Shown: positions 35,290 to 44,105 of the stretch, piece after piece | Layout of the letters: the number at the start of each line of letters is the position of its first letter | Position numbering within the stretch: position 1 is the first letter of the stretch | From: Gammaproteobacteria bacterium | GTDB lineage: Bacteria > Pseudomonadota > Gammaproteobacteria > Burkholderiales > Nitrosomonadaceae | Length of the DNA: 64,000 nucleotides | Direction: 5' to 3' | NCBI GenBank assembly: GCA_015709615.1 | Contig: CP054179.1 | Span: forward strand, 2,604,001 to 2,668,000 | The notes under the pieces: generated by a model | Told to the model about the DNA's origin: nothing | Seen by the model: the letters and a program-made list of their open reading frames with translations, nothing else | Databases searched by the model: none | Made by a program: the position numbers and the translations under genes

Positions 35290-35778
35290 TTTTATCGTGG
35301 ACCTAACTTGCGCTCGTTATGCTGGGCAGAAATATTTATTGGGATTAAATGATTCTGCCAATTTATGATTAGAAAGATAGAAACGATGGATGCAGTCATC
35401 AACAAATAAAACAGCGCAAAAGTTGTTTTTGCGCTTTTATATTTTTGTTCTTCTTGTTCAGTTTATTATTGAATGCTTAATCTCTCGTATCTGAAAACAG
35501 CATGTATTTTCAGATTCATCAGATTTTCCATCAGTCACTCATCTACCCTCTATTCATAGCATTCTAAGGTAACTATTAATATTAATTATATTGATATAAA
35601 TCAATGATATGATAAATCTTTAGTTTAAATTTCTATTCTAAACCTACTATTAATAATTATCCATAAAATATGCATATAACGAAACTATTATTTAGCCCTC
35701 CATAGAATTAATAAATTTGCGTATTTATTTTGGATTAAAATAGCAGCAATACTACTGCAAAACAATGGTGTTGATTAG
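35290..35778. other. AT-rich control region between korB and trbA
   Basis: About 490 bp, very AT-rich, without a gene. Besides the hairpin at 35413 it contains an inverted repeat ATCTGAAAA/TTTTCAGAT (35489-35515). I looked for iterons or DnaA-like boxes as evidence of an origin and found none, so I do not call oriV. Confidence 0.5.
35413..35441. terminator. Bidirectional terminator-like hairpin
   Basis: Perfect 9-bp stem AGCGCAAAA/TTTTGCGCT with a GTTGT loop (35413-35435), followed on the plus strand by TTTATATTTTTG and on the minus strand by GTTTTATTTGTT. No annotated gene precedes it on the plus strand, so it may end an unannotated RNA or insulate korB. Confidence 0.6.
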
Positions 35779-35791
35779 TTAAGCTGCTTAA
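35779..35791. promoter_or_regulatory. KorB-operator-like palindrome before trbA
   Basis: TTAAGCTGCTTAA is a perfect 13-bp palindrome with one central base. It differs from the IncP KorB operator TTTAGC[C/G]GCTAAA at one symmetric position on each side and at the centre. It lies 25 bp upstream of the trbA start codon, and korB is the neighbouring divergent gene. A binding role is inference. Confidence 0.55.
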
Positions 35792-35816
35792 ACCCTAAAA
35801 ATGGCAGGGCTATTAT

Positions 35817-36188
35817 ATGTACAATTTAATCTTAATCACAAATATTTTGCGTATCCTTGATGAAAAGGATATGACCAAGTCAGAATTAGCAGAGAAGGCG
35901 GGTGTTTCCATCTCTTTTTTTACTGATCTGACCAATGATAAAGCCAATCCATCACTTAGAATTATAGAGGCAATTGCAGAAGCACTCGAGACCCCACTGC
36001 CAATGCTATTGGATAGTTCGGATATGAGCACGGCTGATCTTGAAGCATTAACCAATCGAAAACTAAAGCATTTGCCTAAAGGCTTTGTCTGGAAAGGGGG
36101 CGTGCTGAGTGAATTTGAGGCTTATCAAGTCGAGCAATGGGATAAAAAGAACAGAGCGTTCTTGTTAAAAAACAAAAGTAAGAAATAA
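35817..36188 (+). CDS. trbA: TrbA-like HTH repressor of the trb operon
   Basis: 123-residue HTH protein resembling TrbA of IncP plasmids (about 121 residues). An XRE/Cro-type helix-turn-helix is visible in MTKSELAEKAGVSISFFTDL, and the IIEAIAEALETPLPMLLDSS segment completes the domain. The C-terminus, LKHLPKGFVWKGGVLSEFEA then YQVEQWDKK, matches the TrbA/KorA-like end. In RK2 TrbA represses trbB and mobilisation promoters. It is divergent from korB and lies 100 bp before trbB, in the RK2 order. Confidence 0.75.
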   Translation: MYNLILITNILRILDEKDMTKSELAEKAGVSISFFTDLTNDKANPSLRIIEAIAEALETPLPMLLDSSDMSTADLEALTNRKLKHLPKGFVWKGGVLSEFEAYQVEQWDKKNRAFLLKNKSKK

Positions 36189-36229
36189 ATAAAGTAATAA
36201 AAAGCAGTAAAGAAACAGTAAAAAAAGTA

Positions 36230-36258
36230 TTGCACAAAATGTAATTACGTTATATTGT
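36230..36258 (+). promoter_or_regulatory. Promoter of the trb operon with embedded palindrome
   Basis: TTGCAC (36230-36235) and TATTGT (36253-36258) are spaced by 17 bp, 32 bp before the trbB start codon. GTAATTAC (36241-36248), a perfect palindrome, lies between the two boxes, the usual place for a repressor such as TrbA. Confidence 0.5.
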
Positions 36259-36289
36259 AATGTCATGTGTAAGTCGTTGGAGTACTCGC

Positions 36290-37255
36290 ATGACATCGCA
36301 AGATCAATTACCTCACGTCACAACCGTTAAAGACCGGGCAAAGAGCAAGCTGGAACGCGATGCACGGGAAATATTGTCGGCCTTGCAAGATCCTGAAACG
36401 GTTGAAATCATGGTCAACGCTGATGGCCGTATCTGGCAAGAGAAGCTGGGTCAGAAGATACAACATATCGGAATTATCCAGGCTGCTCAGGTTGAAGCGG
36501 TCATCAAAACGGTTGCAGGCTTCCATGGCAAGGAAGTCAATCGATTCAACCCGATGATTGAAGGTGAATTCCCGCTCGATAATTCACGCTTTGCCGGTCA
36601 ACTACCCCCCATTGTTTCATCCCCCACATTTGCCATCCGCAAAAAAGCCATCAAGATCTTTACGCTTGAGCAGTATGTGGAAACCGGCGTGTTGTCGCCA
36701 AGACACTCTGATGTCATCAAAGATAGCGTGCACAAGCACCGCAACATTCTAGTCATTGGTGGCACCGGATCAGGTAAAACAACGCTGATTAACGCCATTA
36801 TCAATGAAATGGTTCGCAGTGACCCGGATGAGCGAATCTTCATCCTCGAGGATACCGGTGAGATTCAATGCGCCGCACAGAATTTTGTTCAGTATCACAC
36901 CACACTTGATGTCGACATGACGCAATTGTTAAAAACAACCTTGCGTATGCGCCCGGATCGCATTCTGGTCGGTGAAGTGAGAGGCCCTGAAGCATTGGAT
37001 TTACTCGATGCTTGGAACACCGGTCATGAGGGAGGAGCTGCAACTTTGCACGCCAATGATGCGCTATCAGGACTAACCCGCCTGGAATCCCTGATTTCAC
37101 GCAATCCTTCAGCACCTAAAGAGATCATGTCATTAATCGCAGAGGCTGTTGATATGGTGGTACATATCACGCGCGCACCCCACGGCAGAAAAATCCAGCA
37201 GATTATCGAAGTGCAAGGTTTTAAAAGAGGAAGTTACCAGATCAAAAAGTTGTAA
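36290..37255 (+). CDS. trbB: TrbB, VirB11-type conjugation ATPase
   Basis: 321-residue hexameric traffic ATPase of the conjugative type IV secretion system. Walker A VIGGTGSGKTTL (residues about 156-166), Asp box (IFILEDTGEIQC), Walker B RMRPDRILVGEVRGPEALDL and the His box TGHEGGAATLHAND are all present. GGAG seven bases before the ATG at 36290 supports this start over an in-frame ATG at 36260. RP4 TrbB is 320 residues. It powers pilus assembly and substrate transfer with TrbE. Confidence 0.94.
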   Translation: MTSQDQLPHVTTVKDRAKSKLERDAREILSALQDPETVEIMVNADGRIWQEKLGQKIQHIGIIQAAQVEAVIKTVAGFHGKEVNRFNPMIEGEFPLDNSRFAGQLPPIVSSPTFAIRKKAIKIFTLEQYVETGVLSPRHSDVIKDSVHKHRNILVIGGTGSGKTTLINAIINEMVRSDPDERIFILEDTGEIQCAAQNFVQYHTTLDVDMTQLLKTTLRMRPDRILVGEVRGPEALDLLDAWNTGHEGGAATLHANDALSGLTRLESLISRNPSAPKEIMSLIAEAVDMVVHITRAPHGRKIQQIIEVQGFKRGSYQIKKL

Positions 37256-37276
37256 ATCATCCATAGGAGCCAGTCT

Positions 37277-37657
37277 ATGAAACTGATTCATATCAAGGAT
37301 ATCTCTCCATTCTTTTGTTTCTTCTCAATCGCTTTTTTGTTTGCGCTTTTGTTTTCAACCGATAACGCACAAGCGGCTGTAGGCGCGGGTGGCGCGCTTC
37401 CCTATGAAACCTGGCTGGTTAATCTGAGAAACTCTGTCACCGGCCCGGTTGCTTTTACCCTATCTATCGTCGGCATTGTCGTTGCAGGCGGCATTCTGAT
37501 CTTTGGCGGTGAGCTCAATGCGTTTTTCCGCACCTTGATTTTTATCGTGCTGGTTATGGCATTACTCGTGGGCGCCAACAACATCATGACTAATCTATTT
37601 CAGGGTGCGGTTATTCCGGGTGAAATCCAGGAATCAGTCGTAAATCCACAAGAATAG
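37277..37657 (+). CDS. trbC: TrbC, conjugative pilin precursor
   Basis: 126-residue VirB2/TrbC-type pilin. A long signal segment ends at AQAAVGAGG, followed by a hydrophilic start and two hydrophobic helices (GPVAFTLSIVGIVVAGG and TLIFIVLVMALLVGANNI). RP4 TrbC is cyclised after C-terminal trimming. The C-terminal tail after GAVIPG here suggests similar processing, which cannot be confirmed. Follows trbB by 21 bp. Confidence 0.88.
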   Translation: MKLIHIKDISPFFCFFSIAFLFALLFSTDNAQAAVGAGGALPYETWLVNLRNSVTGPVAFTLSIVGIVVAGGILIFGGELNAFFRTLIFIVLVMALLVGANNIMTNLFQGAVIPGEIQESVVNPQE

Positions 37658-37667
37658 GAGGCTGATT

Positions 37668-37979
37668 ATGGCTTTGCGAACAATACCTATCCGTCAATCG
37701 GGTAACCGTCCTAACCTGTTTATGGGTGGCGACCGGGAACTGGTCATGTTTTCTATTCTGATTGTAGCGACTTCAATTTTTGTGGCGATGGAAGTCAAAG
37801 CCACACTCTTCGGCATAGCACTATGGGTTTTTGCACTGTTTGCACTACGATTGATGGCTAAAAATGATCCACAACTGCGTCATGTTTACTTACGCCAGAT
37901 GAAATACAAAAAATACTATCCGGCGCGAAGCACTCCTTTTTATGATAATACCCGCCAACAGGAAAAACAGCATCTATGA
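37668..37979 (+). CDS. trbD: TrbD, VirB3-type membrane protein
   Basis: 103-residue protein: short N-terminus (TIPIRQSGNRPNLFMGGDRE, typical of VirB3/TrbD), two adjacent membrane helices (residues about 27-65), and a basic C-terminus rich in Tyr. It is part of the inner-membrane platform with TrbE. Its last four bases overlap trbE (ATGA), the usual coupling between VirB3 and VirB4 genes. Confidence 0.88.
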   Translation: MALRTIPIRQSGNRPNLFMGGDRELVMFSILIVATSIFVAMEVKATLFGIALWVFALFALRLMAKNDPQLRHVYLRQMKYKKYYPARSTPFYDNTRQQEKQHL

Positions 37980-40513
37980 TTGCCGCCATCACAATTCTTA
38001 TCGCAATCTCTGGAGCTGCGCTGCTTCTGATACTGTTTATCCGTATCCGTGATACGGATAAAGAATTAAGACTGGATCAACATCGATCCAAAGCAATGGG
38101 CTTTGCCGATCTGCTGGTGTATGCGGCAGTGGTAGAAGACGGTGTGATTGTCGGCAAGAACGGTTCGTTGATGGCCGCCTGGGTATTTTGTGGCGATGAT
38201 ACTGCCAGTAGTACCGAGATTGAGCGTGAACGGGTGTCATTTCGCATTAATCAGGCGTTATCACGCTTAGGAAACGGCTGGATGATTCATATCGATGCGA
38301 TCCGCAAACCGGCACAAGGTTATTCCGATAAAGCCCACTCCAATTATCCCGATCCTGTGACCGCTGCCATTGACGAGGAACGGCGCAATCTGTTCGAGCG
38401 TATCGGCACAATGTACGAGAGCTGCTTTATCGTATCACTGACGTATTTGCCGCCGATGCTGGCACAACGCAAGTTTGTAGAACTGATGTTTGACGATGAA
38501 GCCCAAGCTCCGGATCAAAAAGCCAGAACGCAAGGATTGCTGGATTATTTCCAGCGAGAATGTGCCAACTTTGAATCCCGATTATCCAGCGTATTTCATT
38601 TGTCGCGTTTAAGAAGCCGCAAACTGGTCAATGAGGACAGTACAACCATCACCCATGATGATTTCTTGCAGTGGCTGCAATTATGCGTAACCGGCCTGGA
38701 TCACCCGATGGTGCTACCGGCCAATCCGATGTACCTGGATACCTTGCTGGGTGGTCAGGAAATGTGGGGTGGGGTCGTGCCCAAAATTGGCCGCAATTTT
38801 GTTCAAGTGGTCTCGATTGAAGGTTTTCCGCTAGAATCTTCTCCCGGCATGTTAAATCTGCTCTCTGAATTGCCAGGCGTATACCGCTGGTCATCGCGCT
38901 TTATCTTTATGGATACGCATGAAGCAGTCAACCATCTGGAAAAATTCCGCAGACGCTGGAAACAAAAAATTCGTGGATTCTTTGACCAGGTGTTTAATCT
39001 GCAAAGCAGCAACATCGATGAAGACGCTCTTAATATGACTGAAGATGCGCAGTCAGCGATTGCTGAGACGAATAGCGGTTTTGTAGGTCAAGGCTACTAT
39101 ACCAGCGTAGTCGTTCTGATGATGGAAGATCGGGCAGCATTGGAAGAAGCCGGGCGAAAGGTAGAGAAAGCCATCAATCATTTGGGATTTGCCGCACGGG
39201 TTGAGACGATTAACACCATGGATGCTTATCTGGGAAGCCTGCCCGGTCACGGTGTCGAGAATGTGCGCAGGCCTCTCATCAATACGATGAATCTGGCCGA
39301 TCTGTTGCCGGTCAATACCATCTGGACAGGTAAACCCATAGCACCCTGTCCGATGTATCCCCCCAATTCACCGCCATTGATGCACTGCGTCACACAAGGA
39401 GCAACCCCTTTCCGGCTGAATCTGCATGTGCGTGATTTAGGTCACACTTTCATGTTCGGCCCAACCGGAGCCGGTAAGTCCACGCACTTGGCGTTGATTG
39501 CCGCACAATTGAGACGTTACTCCGGCATATCGATTTATTGCTTTGACAAGGGAATGTCAATGTATCCGCTAACAAAAGCGGTGGGTGGTCAGCATTTCAC
39601 CGTAGCAGGCGATGATGAATCGCTGTCTTTCTGTCCATTGCAGTTCTTGCACACCAAGGGCGATCGTGCCTGGGCGCTGGAATGGATTTGTTTGATGGTT
39701 GAATTAAACAACATCACAGTCACGCCTCTGCAGCGTAACGAAATCAGTCAGGCCATTACTAACATGCATCAAAGCGGCTCAAAAACCTTATCGGATTTGT
39801 CAGTGACGATCCAGGATGAATCCATACGCGAGTATCTTCGGCAATACACCATCGACGGCATGATGGGACATTTGCTCGATGCTGAAGCCGATGGTTTGAA
39901 TCTGTCGACCTTCACCACGTTCGAAATCGAAGAATTGATGAATCTCGGTGATAAATACGCACTGCCCACGTTGCTGTATCTGTTTCGCCGCATCGAGCGC
40001 AGTCTGCATGGGCAACCTTCCGCCATTATTCTGGATGAAGCCTGGTTGATGTTGGGTCATCCGGTGTTTCGCGCAAAGATCCGCGAATGGCTGAAAGTCA
40101 TGCGTAAAAACAATTGCTTGGTGTTGATGGCAACACAAAGCCTGTCGGATGCGGCCAACAGCGGGATTCTCGATGTCATTGTCGAATCCACCGCCACCAA
40201 GATATTTCTACCCAATGTATTCGCCCGTGATGAAGAGGCTTCGGCACTCTACCGGCGCATGGGATTGAATACGCGCCAGATTGATATTCTGGCTTCTGCC
40301 ATTCCCAAGCAGCAATATTACACCGTGTCCGAGAACGGCAGGCGGCTCTACGACTTGGCGCTTGGACCATTGGCGCTCGCTTTTGTGGGATCTACGGATA
40401 AGGAATCGATTGCAACCATCAAGAATCTACATGACAAGTATGGTGATGGCTGGGTTCACGAATGGTTGACGATCAAAGGATTAACGTTATCTGATTATGG
40501 AGTTGCCGCATGA
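37976..40513 (+). CDS. trbE: TrbE, VirB4-type conjugation ATPase
   Basis: 845-residue ATPase that drives pilus biogenesis. An N-terminal hydrophobic helix precedes the large domain. GPTGAGKS (about residues 495-502) is Walker A, and AIILDEAWLML near residue 683 is Walker B. The C-terminal motif LMATQSLSDAANSG and the following RecA-like region are characteristic of CagE/TrbE/VirB4. Overlaps trbD at its start and trbF at its end by four bases each, so the three are translationally coupled. Confidence 0.95.
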   Translation: MIAAITILIAISGAALLLILFIRIRDTDKELRLDQHRSKAMGFADLLVYAAVVEDGVIVGKNGSLMAAWVFCGDDTASSTEIERERVSFRINQALSRLGNGWMIHIDAIRKPAQGYSDKAHSNYPDPVTAAIDEERRNLFERIGTMYESCFIVSLTYLPPMLAQRKFVELMFDDEAQAPDQKARTQGLLDYFQRECANFESRLSSVFHLSRLRSRKLVNEDSTTITHDDFLQWLQLCVTGLDHPMVLPANPMYLDTLLGGQEMWGGVVPKIGRNFVQVVSIEGFPLESSPGMLNLLSELPGVYRWSSRFIFMDTHEAVNHLEKFRRRWKQKIRGFFDQVFNLQSSNIDEDALNMTEDAQSAIAETNSGFVGQGYYTSVVVLMMEDRAALEEAGRKVEKAINHLGFAARVETINTMDAYLGSLPGHGVENVRRPLINTMNLADLLPVNTIWTGKPIAPCPMYPPNSPPLMHCVTQGATPFRLNLHVRDLGHTFMFGPTGAGKSTHLALIAAQLRRYSGISIYCFDKGMSMYPLTKAVGGQHFTVAGDDESLSFCPLQFLHTKGDRAWALEWICLMVELNNITVTPLQRNEISQAITNMHQSGSKTLSDLSVTIQDESIREYLRQYTIDGMMGHLLDAEADGLNLSTFTTFEIEELMNLGDKYALPTLLYLFRRIERSLHGQPSAIILDEAWLMLGHPVFRAKIREWLKVMRKNNCLVLMATQSLSDAANSGILDVIVESTATKIFLPNVFARDEEASALYRRMGLNTRQIDILASAIPKQQYYTVSENGRRLYDLALGPLALAFVGSTDKESIATIKNLHDKYGDGWVHEWLTIKGLTLSDYGVAA

Positions 40514-41274
40514 ATATGATCAACGAACTATTCAAGCTAAAGCCGGGTGCGCATAAAACTATGCGCGTTAATGACGACAGGATGGAAGGCGGTCGCCGTT
40601 TTGGTGAAAATGAAAATCCCTATCAGTCAGCAAGGCGTACCTGGAATGATCACATGAGGGAAGTAATTGCTTCGCGCACTATGTGGCAAATGTTAGCTCT
40701 TCTTTGTTTGTTGATTGCGCTGGCAGGAGTAGGTGGAGTCATTGCTATCGGCAGCCAATCTAAATTCATCCCTTATGTGGTGCAGGTTAATAAACTGGGG
40801 GAAGCCATCGCGGTTTCCCGTGCGGATATTGCCGCGGTGGCCGATCAGCGCGTGGTGCATGCGTCCGTGGCAGCGTTTATTAATGATTTGCGCATGGTAA
40901 CACCGGATATCGCCTTGCAACGGCGCGCCATCTTTCGTGCGTATGCCATGCTATCCAATAACGATCCCGCCACGGCAAAAGCCAACGAATGGTTCAATAG
41001 CAGTGAGGCCAGCAGTCCTTTCAAACGGGCTGAAACCCAAACGGTTAATGTTGAAATCATATCGGTGATTCCCCAATCACCGGAGACCTGGCAGGTCGAT
41101 TGGCTGGAGAAAGTCTATGACCGGCAAGGGCACTTAACCGAGCCACCTTTCAAAATGCGTGCTTTGCTCAGGATCTATAACAAGCCGACCACGCAAAGCA
41201 CCACGGAAGAACAGATCCGAAATAACCCGCTGGGTATTTATATCCAGGATTTCTCCTGGTCGAAACAAACCTAA
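40510..41274 (+). CDS. trbF: TrbF, VirB8-type inner-membrane protein
   Basis: 254-residue bitopic protein: cytoplasmic N-terminus (about 1-55), one membrane helix (MWQMLALLCLLIALAGVGGV) and a periplasmic NTF2-like VirB8 domain containing SKFIPYVVQVNKLGEA, NEWFNSSEASSPFKRAETQT and the ending NPLGIYIQDFSWSKQ. It scaffolds assembly of the conjugative channel. ATGA overlap with trbE. Confidence 0.92.
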   Translation: MNMINELFKLKPGAHKTMRVNDDRMEGGRRFGENENPYQSARRTWNDHMREVIASRTMWQMLALLCLLIALAGVGGVIAIGSQSKFIPYVVQVNKLGEAIAVSRADIAAVADQRVVHASVAAFINDLRMVTPDIALQRRAIFRAYAMLSNNDPATAKANEWFNSSEASSPFKRAETQTVNVEIISVIPQSPETWQVDWLEKVYDRQGHLTEPPFKMRALLRIYNKPTTQSTTEEQIRNNPLGIYIQDFSWSKQT

Positions 41275-41288
41275 AGAGGGCACTCATC

Positions 41289-42197
41289 ATGAAACCGTTA
41301 TTCGCTTTAAGTATCCTGAGCACATTGATTTTGTCCATTGGACTCGCTGCTCCAAGCTATGCCAACGGCTTGTCAGAAGCGTATTTCACCGATAAGAATC
41401 CTCAACTAACCCCGCAGGAGCGCGCCGCAATTGATCTGGCCAAGAAATGGCAATCAAGCAACCCCACCGGCACAAAGCCGGTTGCAGGACCGGATGGATC
41501 CATTCGTTTTCTGTTTGGCTCTCAGCAACCCAGCATCGTCTGTGCGGTATTGCAGGTCTGCGATATCGAATTGCAGCCGGGTGAGCAAGTGAATTCCATC
41601 CACTTGGGTGATCAGGCGCGCTGGCTAATAGAACCGGCAGTGACCGGTCAAGGATATGCTGAGGTGCAACATCTGATCGTAAAACCACTGGATGTGGGGC
41701 TGGAAACATCCTTAGTTGTGACGACCAACCGGCGCACGTATCACCTGCGCTTGCGATCTCATCGGCGTGATTTTATGCCGAGAGTGAGTTTTACTTATCC
41801 GGAAGATGCGCTGATTAAATGGGATGCGATCAGAGATAAAGAAAGCCATGCGATGGGAGTCAGGAGATCGCGCACCATTTCTGAAACCGGGGAATATCTG
41901 GGCAATCTGGATTTTGCGTATGCAGTGTCTGGGGATGCCGCTTGGAAACCGCTGCGTGTTTATAACGACGGTCTGAAAACCATCATACAAATGCCTGCCA
42001 TCATGGCGCAAACGGAAGCACCGACTTTGCTACTACTGAACAAAGAAGGTGGCATTTTTAGCGATGATGAAACGGTTATGGTGAATTACCGTTTGCAGGG
42101 TGATCGCTATATTGTGGATACCGTTTTTGATCGTGCGATTCTAATTGCCGGTGTCGGCGGCAATCAAAGCCGAGTGACGATTACGCGGGGGAAATGA
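41289..42197 (+). CDS. trbG: TrbG, VirB9-type core-complex protein
   Basis: 302-residue periplasmic/outer-membrane protein. Signal peptide ends at PSYANG. Motifs of the VirB9/CagX/TrbG family include GSIRFLFGSQQPSIVCAVLQ in the N-terminal domain and the C-terminal DLDFAYAVSGD-like stretch (NLDFAYAVSGDAAWKPLRVY), with the ending VVDTVFD-type beta strand (IVDTVFDRAILIAGVG). It forms the outer ring of the secretion core with TrbH and TrbI. Confidence 0.92.
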   Translation: MKPLFALSILSTLILSIGLAAPSYANGLSEAYFTDKNPQLTPQERAAIDLAKKWQSSNPTGTKPVAGPDGSIRFLFGSQQPSIVCAVLQVCDIELQPGEQVNSIHLGDQARWLIEPAVTGQGYAEVQHLIVKPLDVGLETSLVVTTNRRTYHLRLRSHRRDFMPRVSFTYPEDALIKWDAIRDKESHAMGVRRSRTISETGEYLGNLDFAYAVSGDAAWKPLRVYNDGLKTIIQMPAIMAQTEAPTLLLLNKEGGIFSDDETVMVNYRLQGDRYIVDTVFDRAILIAGVGGNQSRVTITRGK

Positions 42198-42682
42198 TGA
42201 TGAATAAAATGATCACCGCATCCAACTCTGTTTTTATCCTCATGCTGGTTTTATTGCTATTGAATGGTTGTGTAAGCCAACCGTATGGCAATTTTATTCA
42301 AAATCCTTCAACTACATACAGCAAAGACATGGCTGATGACGTGACAGCCCAAATAGTGCGGCTGTATCCGGCGGCCAATACGAAGTTCAATCTGCGCCAT
42401 GTGGTTAATGATCCGTTTGGTCATGCCTTGATCGAGAACCTGAGACTGGCAGGGTTTGCAGTTCAGGAAGCGACTCAGCAATCAATTCAGCAGCAAATCT
42501 TTGCTGCGCCGCATCAACCTGATACTGAACCGCAAAAAGGATCCACGCTAAGTTACATCGTAGATCAGTCGGGTGATTTGTATCATGTCAAACTCATGAT
42601 TGACGATATGCGATTGTCGCGCGCATTCGCGGTACAGGCCGACAGTATCCATCCTGCCGGTCTTTGGGTGAGAAAAGAATAA
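42194..42682 (+). CDS. trbH: TrbH, conjugal-transfer lipoprotein
   Basis: 162 residues starting at three consecutive ATGs (first at 42194, overlapping trbG's TGA as ATGA). A lipoprotein signal ends in the lipobox LLNGC. The mature part has the TrbH-like SKDMADDVTAQIVRLYPAAN and a C-terminal beta domain. Position between TrbG and TrbI and the lipid-anchor site fit the VirB7-like role of stabilising the outer-membrane core. Confidence 0.88.
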   Translation: MMMNKMITASNSVFILMLVLLLLNGCVSQPYGNFIQNPSTTYSKDMADDVTAQIVRLYPAANTKFNLRHVVNDPFGHALIENLRLAGFAVQEATQQSIQQQIFAAPHQPDTEPQKGSTLSYIVDQSGDLYHVKLMIDDMRLSRAFAVQADSIHPAGLWVRKE

Positions 42683-42692
42683 GGGGGTAAGA

Positions 42693-44105
42693 GTGATGTC
42701 AACCAATTCAAAACTCCTGTCGCCTGATTCATCCCCGGATGTAGTTGCCAAAAACGTTGGGGTGCGGCGCGTCAATAACCTGCCGATTGTTATCTTTGGC
42801 GCAATCATGCTGATATTCATGTTGCTTATGATGATCGTCGCCATGAATCGCGCAGCTGAACGCGGTCAATACGATTTTGATGGTAATCATGATGCTCAGT
42901 CGAGCAATTCTTTTGCCGCACTGATTGCCAAGGACTATATCGGCGGCATTATCGAACCCAAAACTCAGACTAAAACTCCTGATTTAACCGAAAAAGCACC
43001 CCTACAGGGAATTATTATTGAACGACCAGCGGATCTGGATCGGCCGCCTTTGCCGCCCTTTATGGATACTGTCGATCCATCGCTTCACGCTGATATTGCG
43101 CATATTCGGATGCTAAAACGCCAGCAAATGGAAGAAGCGATCAAGGCCAAAACCAATGTGAATGTCGTTGCACCGAGAAGCTCAGGATCATCGCCGAATT
43201 TAGCCAACGCCGGTGCACCTAAAACACGCGAGGAAATGTTGGCAAAATTGGCATCGGTGCGTCAACAGATCGATGTAAACCTGCGCGAAGATCCTACGGC
43301 GGCTTATCATGCGCGCCTGGCGCAGTTGCGGCAGGATGGGGGGGCGAGTGTAGCCGGAGGAATGGGAATGGGTAGAAGTGATGAATTCATGGATGATGGA
43401 ACACCTCGCTTGCTGGATGACGAGGCTGGTGCTCGGGATAAGGATTATTCGCGCTTTGATTCAGCGAGTGGCGAGGAACGCTGGAAATTAAATAGCGAAG
43501 TCCAAAAGCCCGCATCGCCTTATGTTTTGCAAACAGGGTTTGTAATACCGGCAACCTTGATATCAGGTATTAATTCCAGCCTGCCGGGGCAGATCATGGC
43601 GCAGGTGAGCCAGCATATTTATGATTCACCGATCGGCAAATGGCGTTTGATTCCGCAAGGATCCAGATTGGTGGGTACTTATTCCAGCGAAGTAGAATTT
43701 GGTCAGGCACGTGTGCTGGTTGCCTGGCAACGCATTATCTTTCCGGATGGCAAGACCATGGATATCGGTGCCATGCCGGGTGCTGACGGGGTGGGTTATG
43801 CAGGGTTTAAGGATCTGGTGAATAACCATTACCTGCGCATCTTCGGCTCAGCGCTGATCATGTCGGCGATCGTGGCCGGTGCCGCGTACAGTCAGCGTGA
43901 TGCAGGCGGTGCGTTCGGACGACAAAACGCCGGGAGCATCATGAGTCAGTCATTGGGTCAGCAATTGGGGTTGGTGACCGCCAATCTCATTCGGAAAAAC
44001 CTGAATATATCACCCACCCTTGAAATCAGGCCAGGGTATCGCTTTAACATCATTGTGACCAAAGACATGAAGTTCTCTAAGCCATACCAATCATTTGATT
44101 ATTAA
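42693..44105 (+). CDS. trbI: TrbI, VirB10-type energy-coupling protein
   Basis: 470-residue inner-to-outer-membrane spanning protein. Cytoplasmic N-terminus, helix at about residues 30-52, long hydrophilic, proline-rich linker, and a C-terminal TrbI/VirB10 domain (about 255-470). The C-terminal domain has VLQTGFVIPATLISGINSSL, VGTYSSEVEFGQARVLVAWQ and GYRFNIIVTKDM. It links energy from TrbB/TrbE to the outer ring. Confidence 0.94.
   Translation: MMSTNSKLLSPDSSPDVVAKNVGVRRVNNLPIVIFGAIMLIFMLLMMIVAMNRAAERGQYDFDGNHDAQSSNSFAALIAKDYIGGIIEPKTQTKTPDLTEKAPLQGIIIERPADLDRPPLPPFMDTVDPSLHADIAHIRMLKRQQMEEAIKAKTNVNVVAPRSSGSSPNLANAGAPKTREEMLAKLASVRQQIDVNLREDPTAAYHARLAQLRQDGGASVAGGMGMGRSDEFMDDGTPRLLDDEAGARDKDYSRFDSASGEERWKLNSEVQKPASPYVLQTGFVIPATLISGINSSLPGQIMAQVSQHIYDSPIGKWRLIPQGSRLVGTYSSEVEFGQARVLVAWQRIIFPDGKTMDIGAMPGADGVGYAGFKDLVNNHYLRIFGSALIMSAIVAGAAYSQRDAGGAFGRQNAGSIMSQSLGQQLGLVTANLIRKNLNISPTLEIRPGYRFNIIVTKDMKFSKPYQSFDY

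Noticed and set aside
35290..35816. Possible replication origin (oriV) in the AT-rich region
   Set aside because: No iterons, DnaA boxes or rep gene seen; AT-richness alone is not enough.
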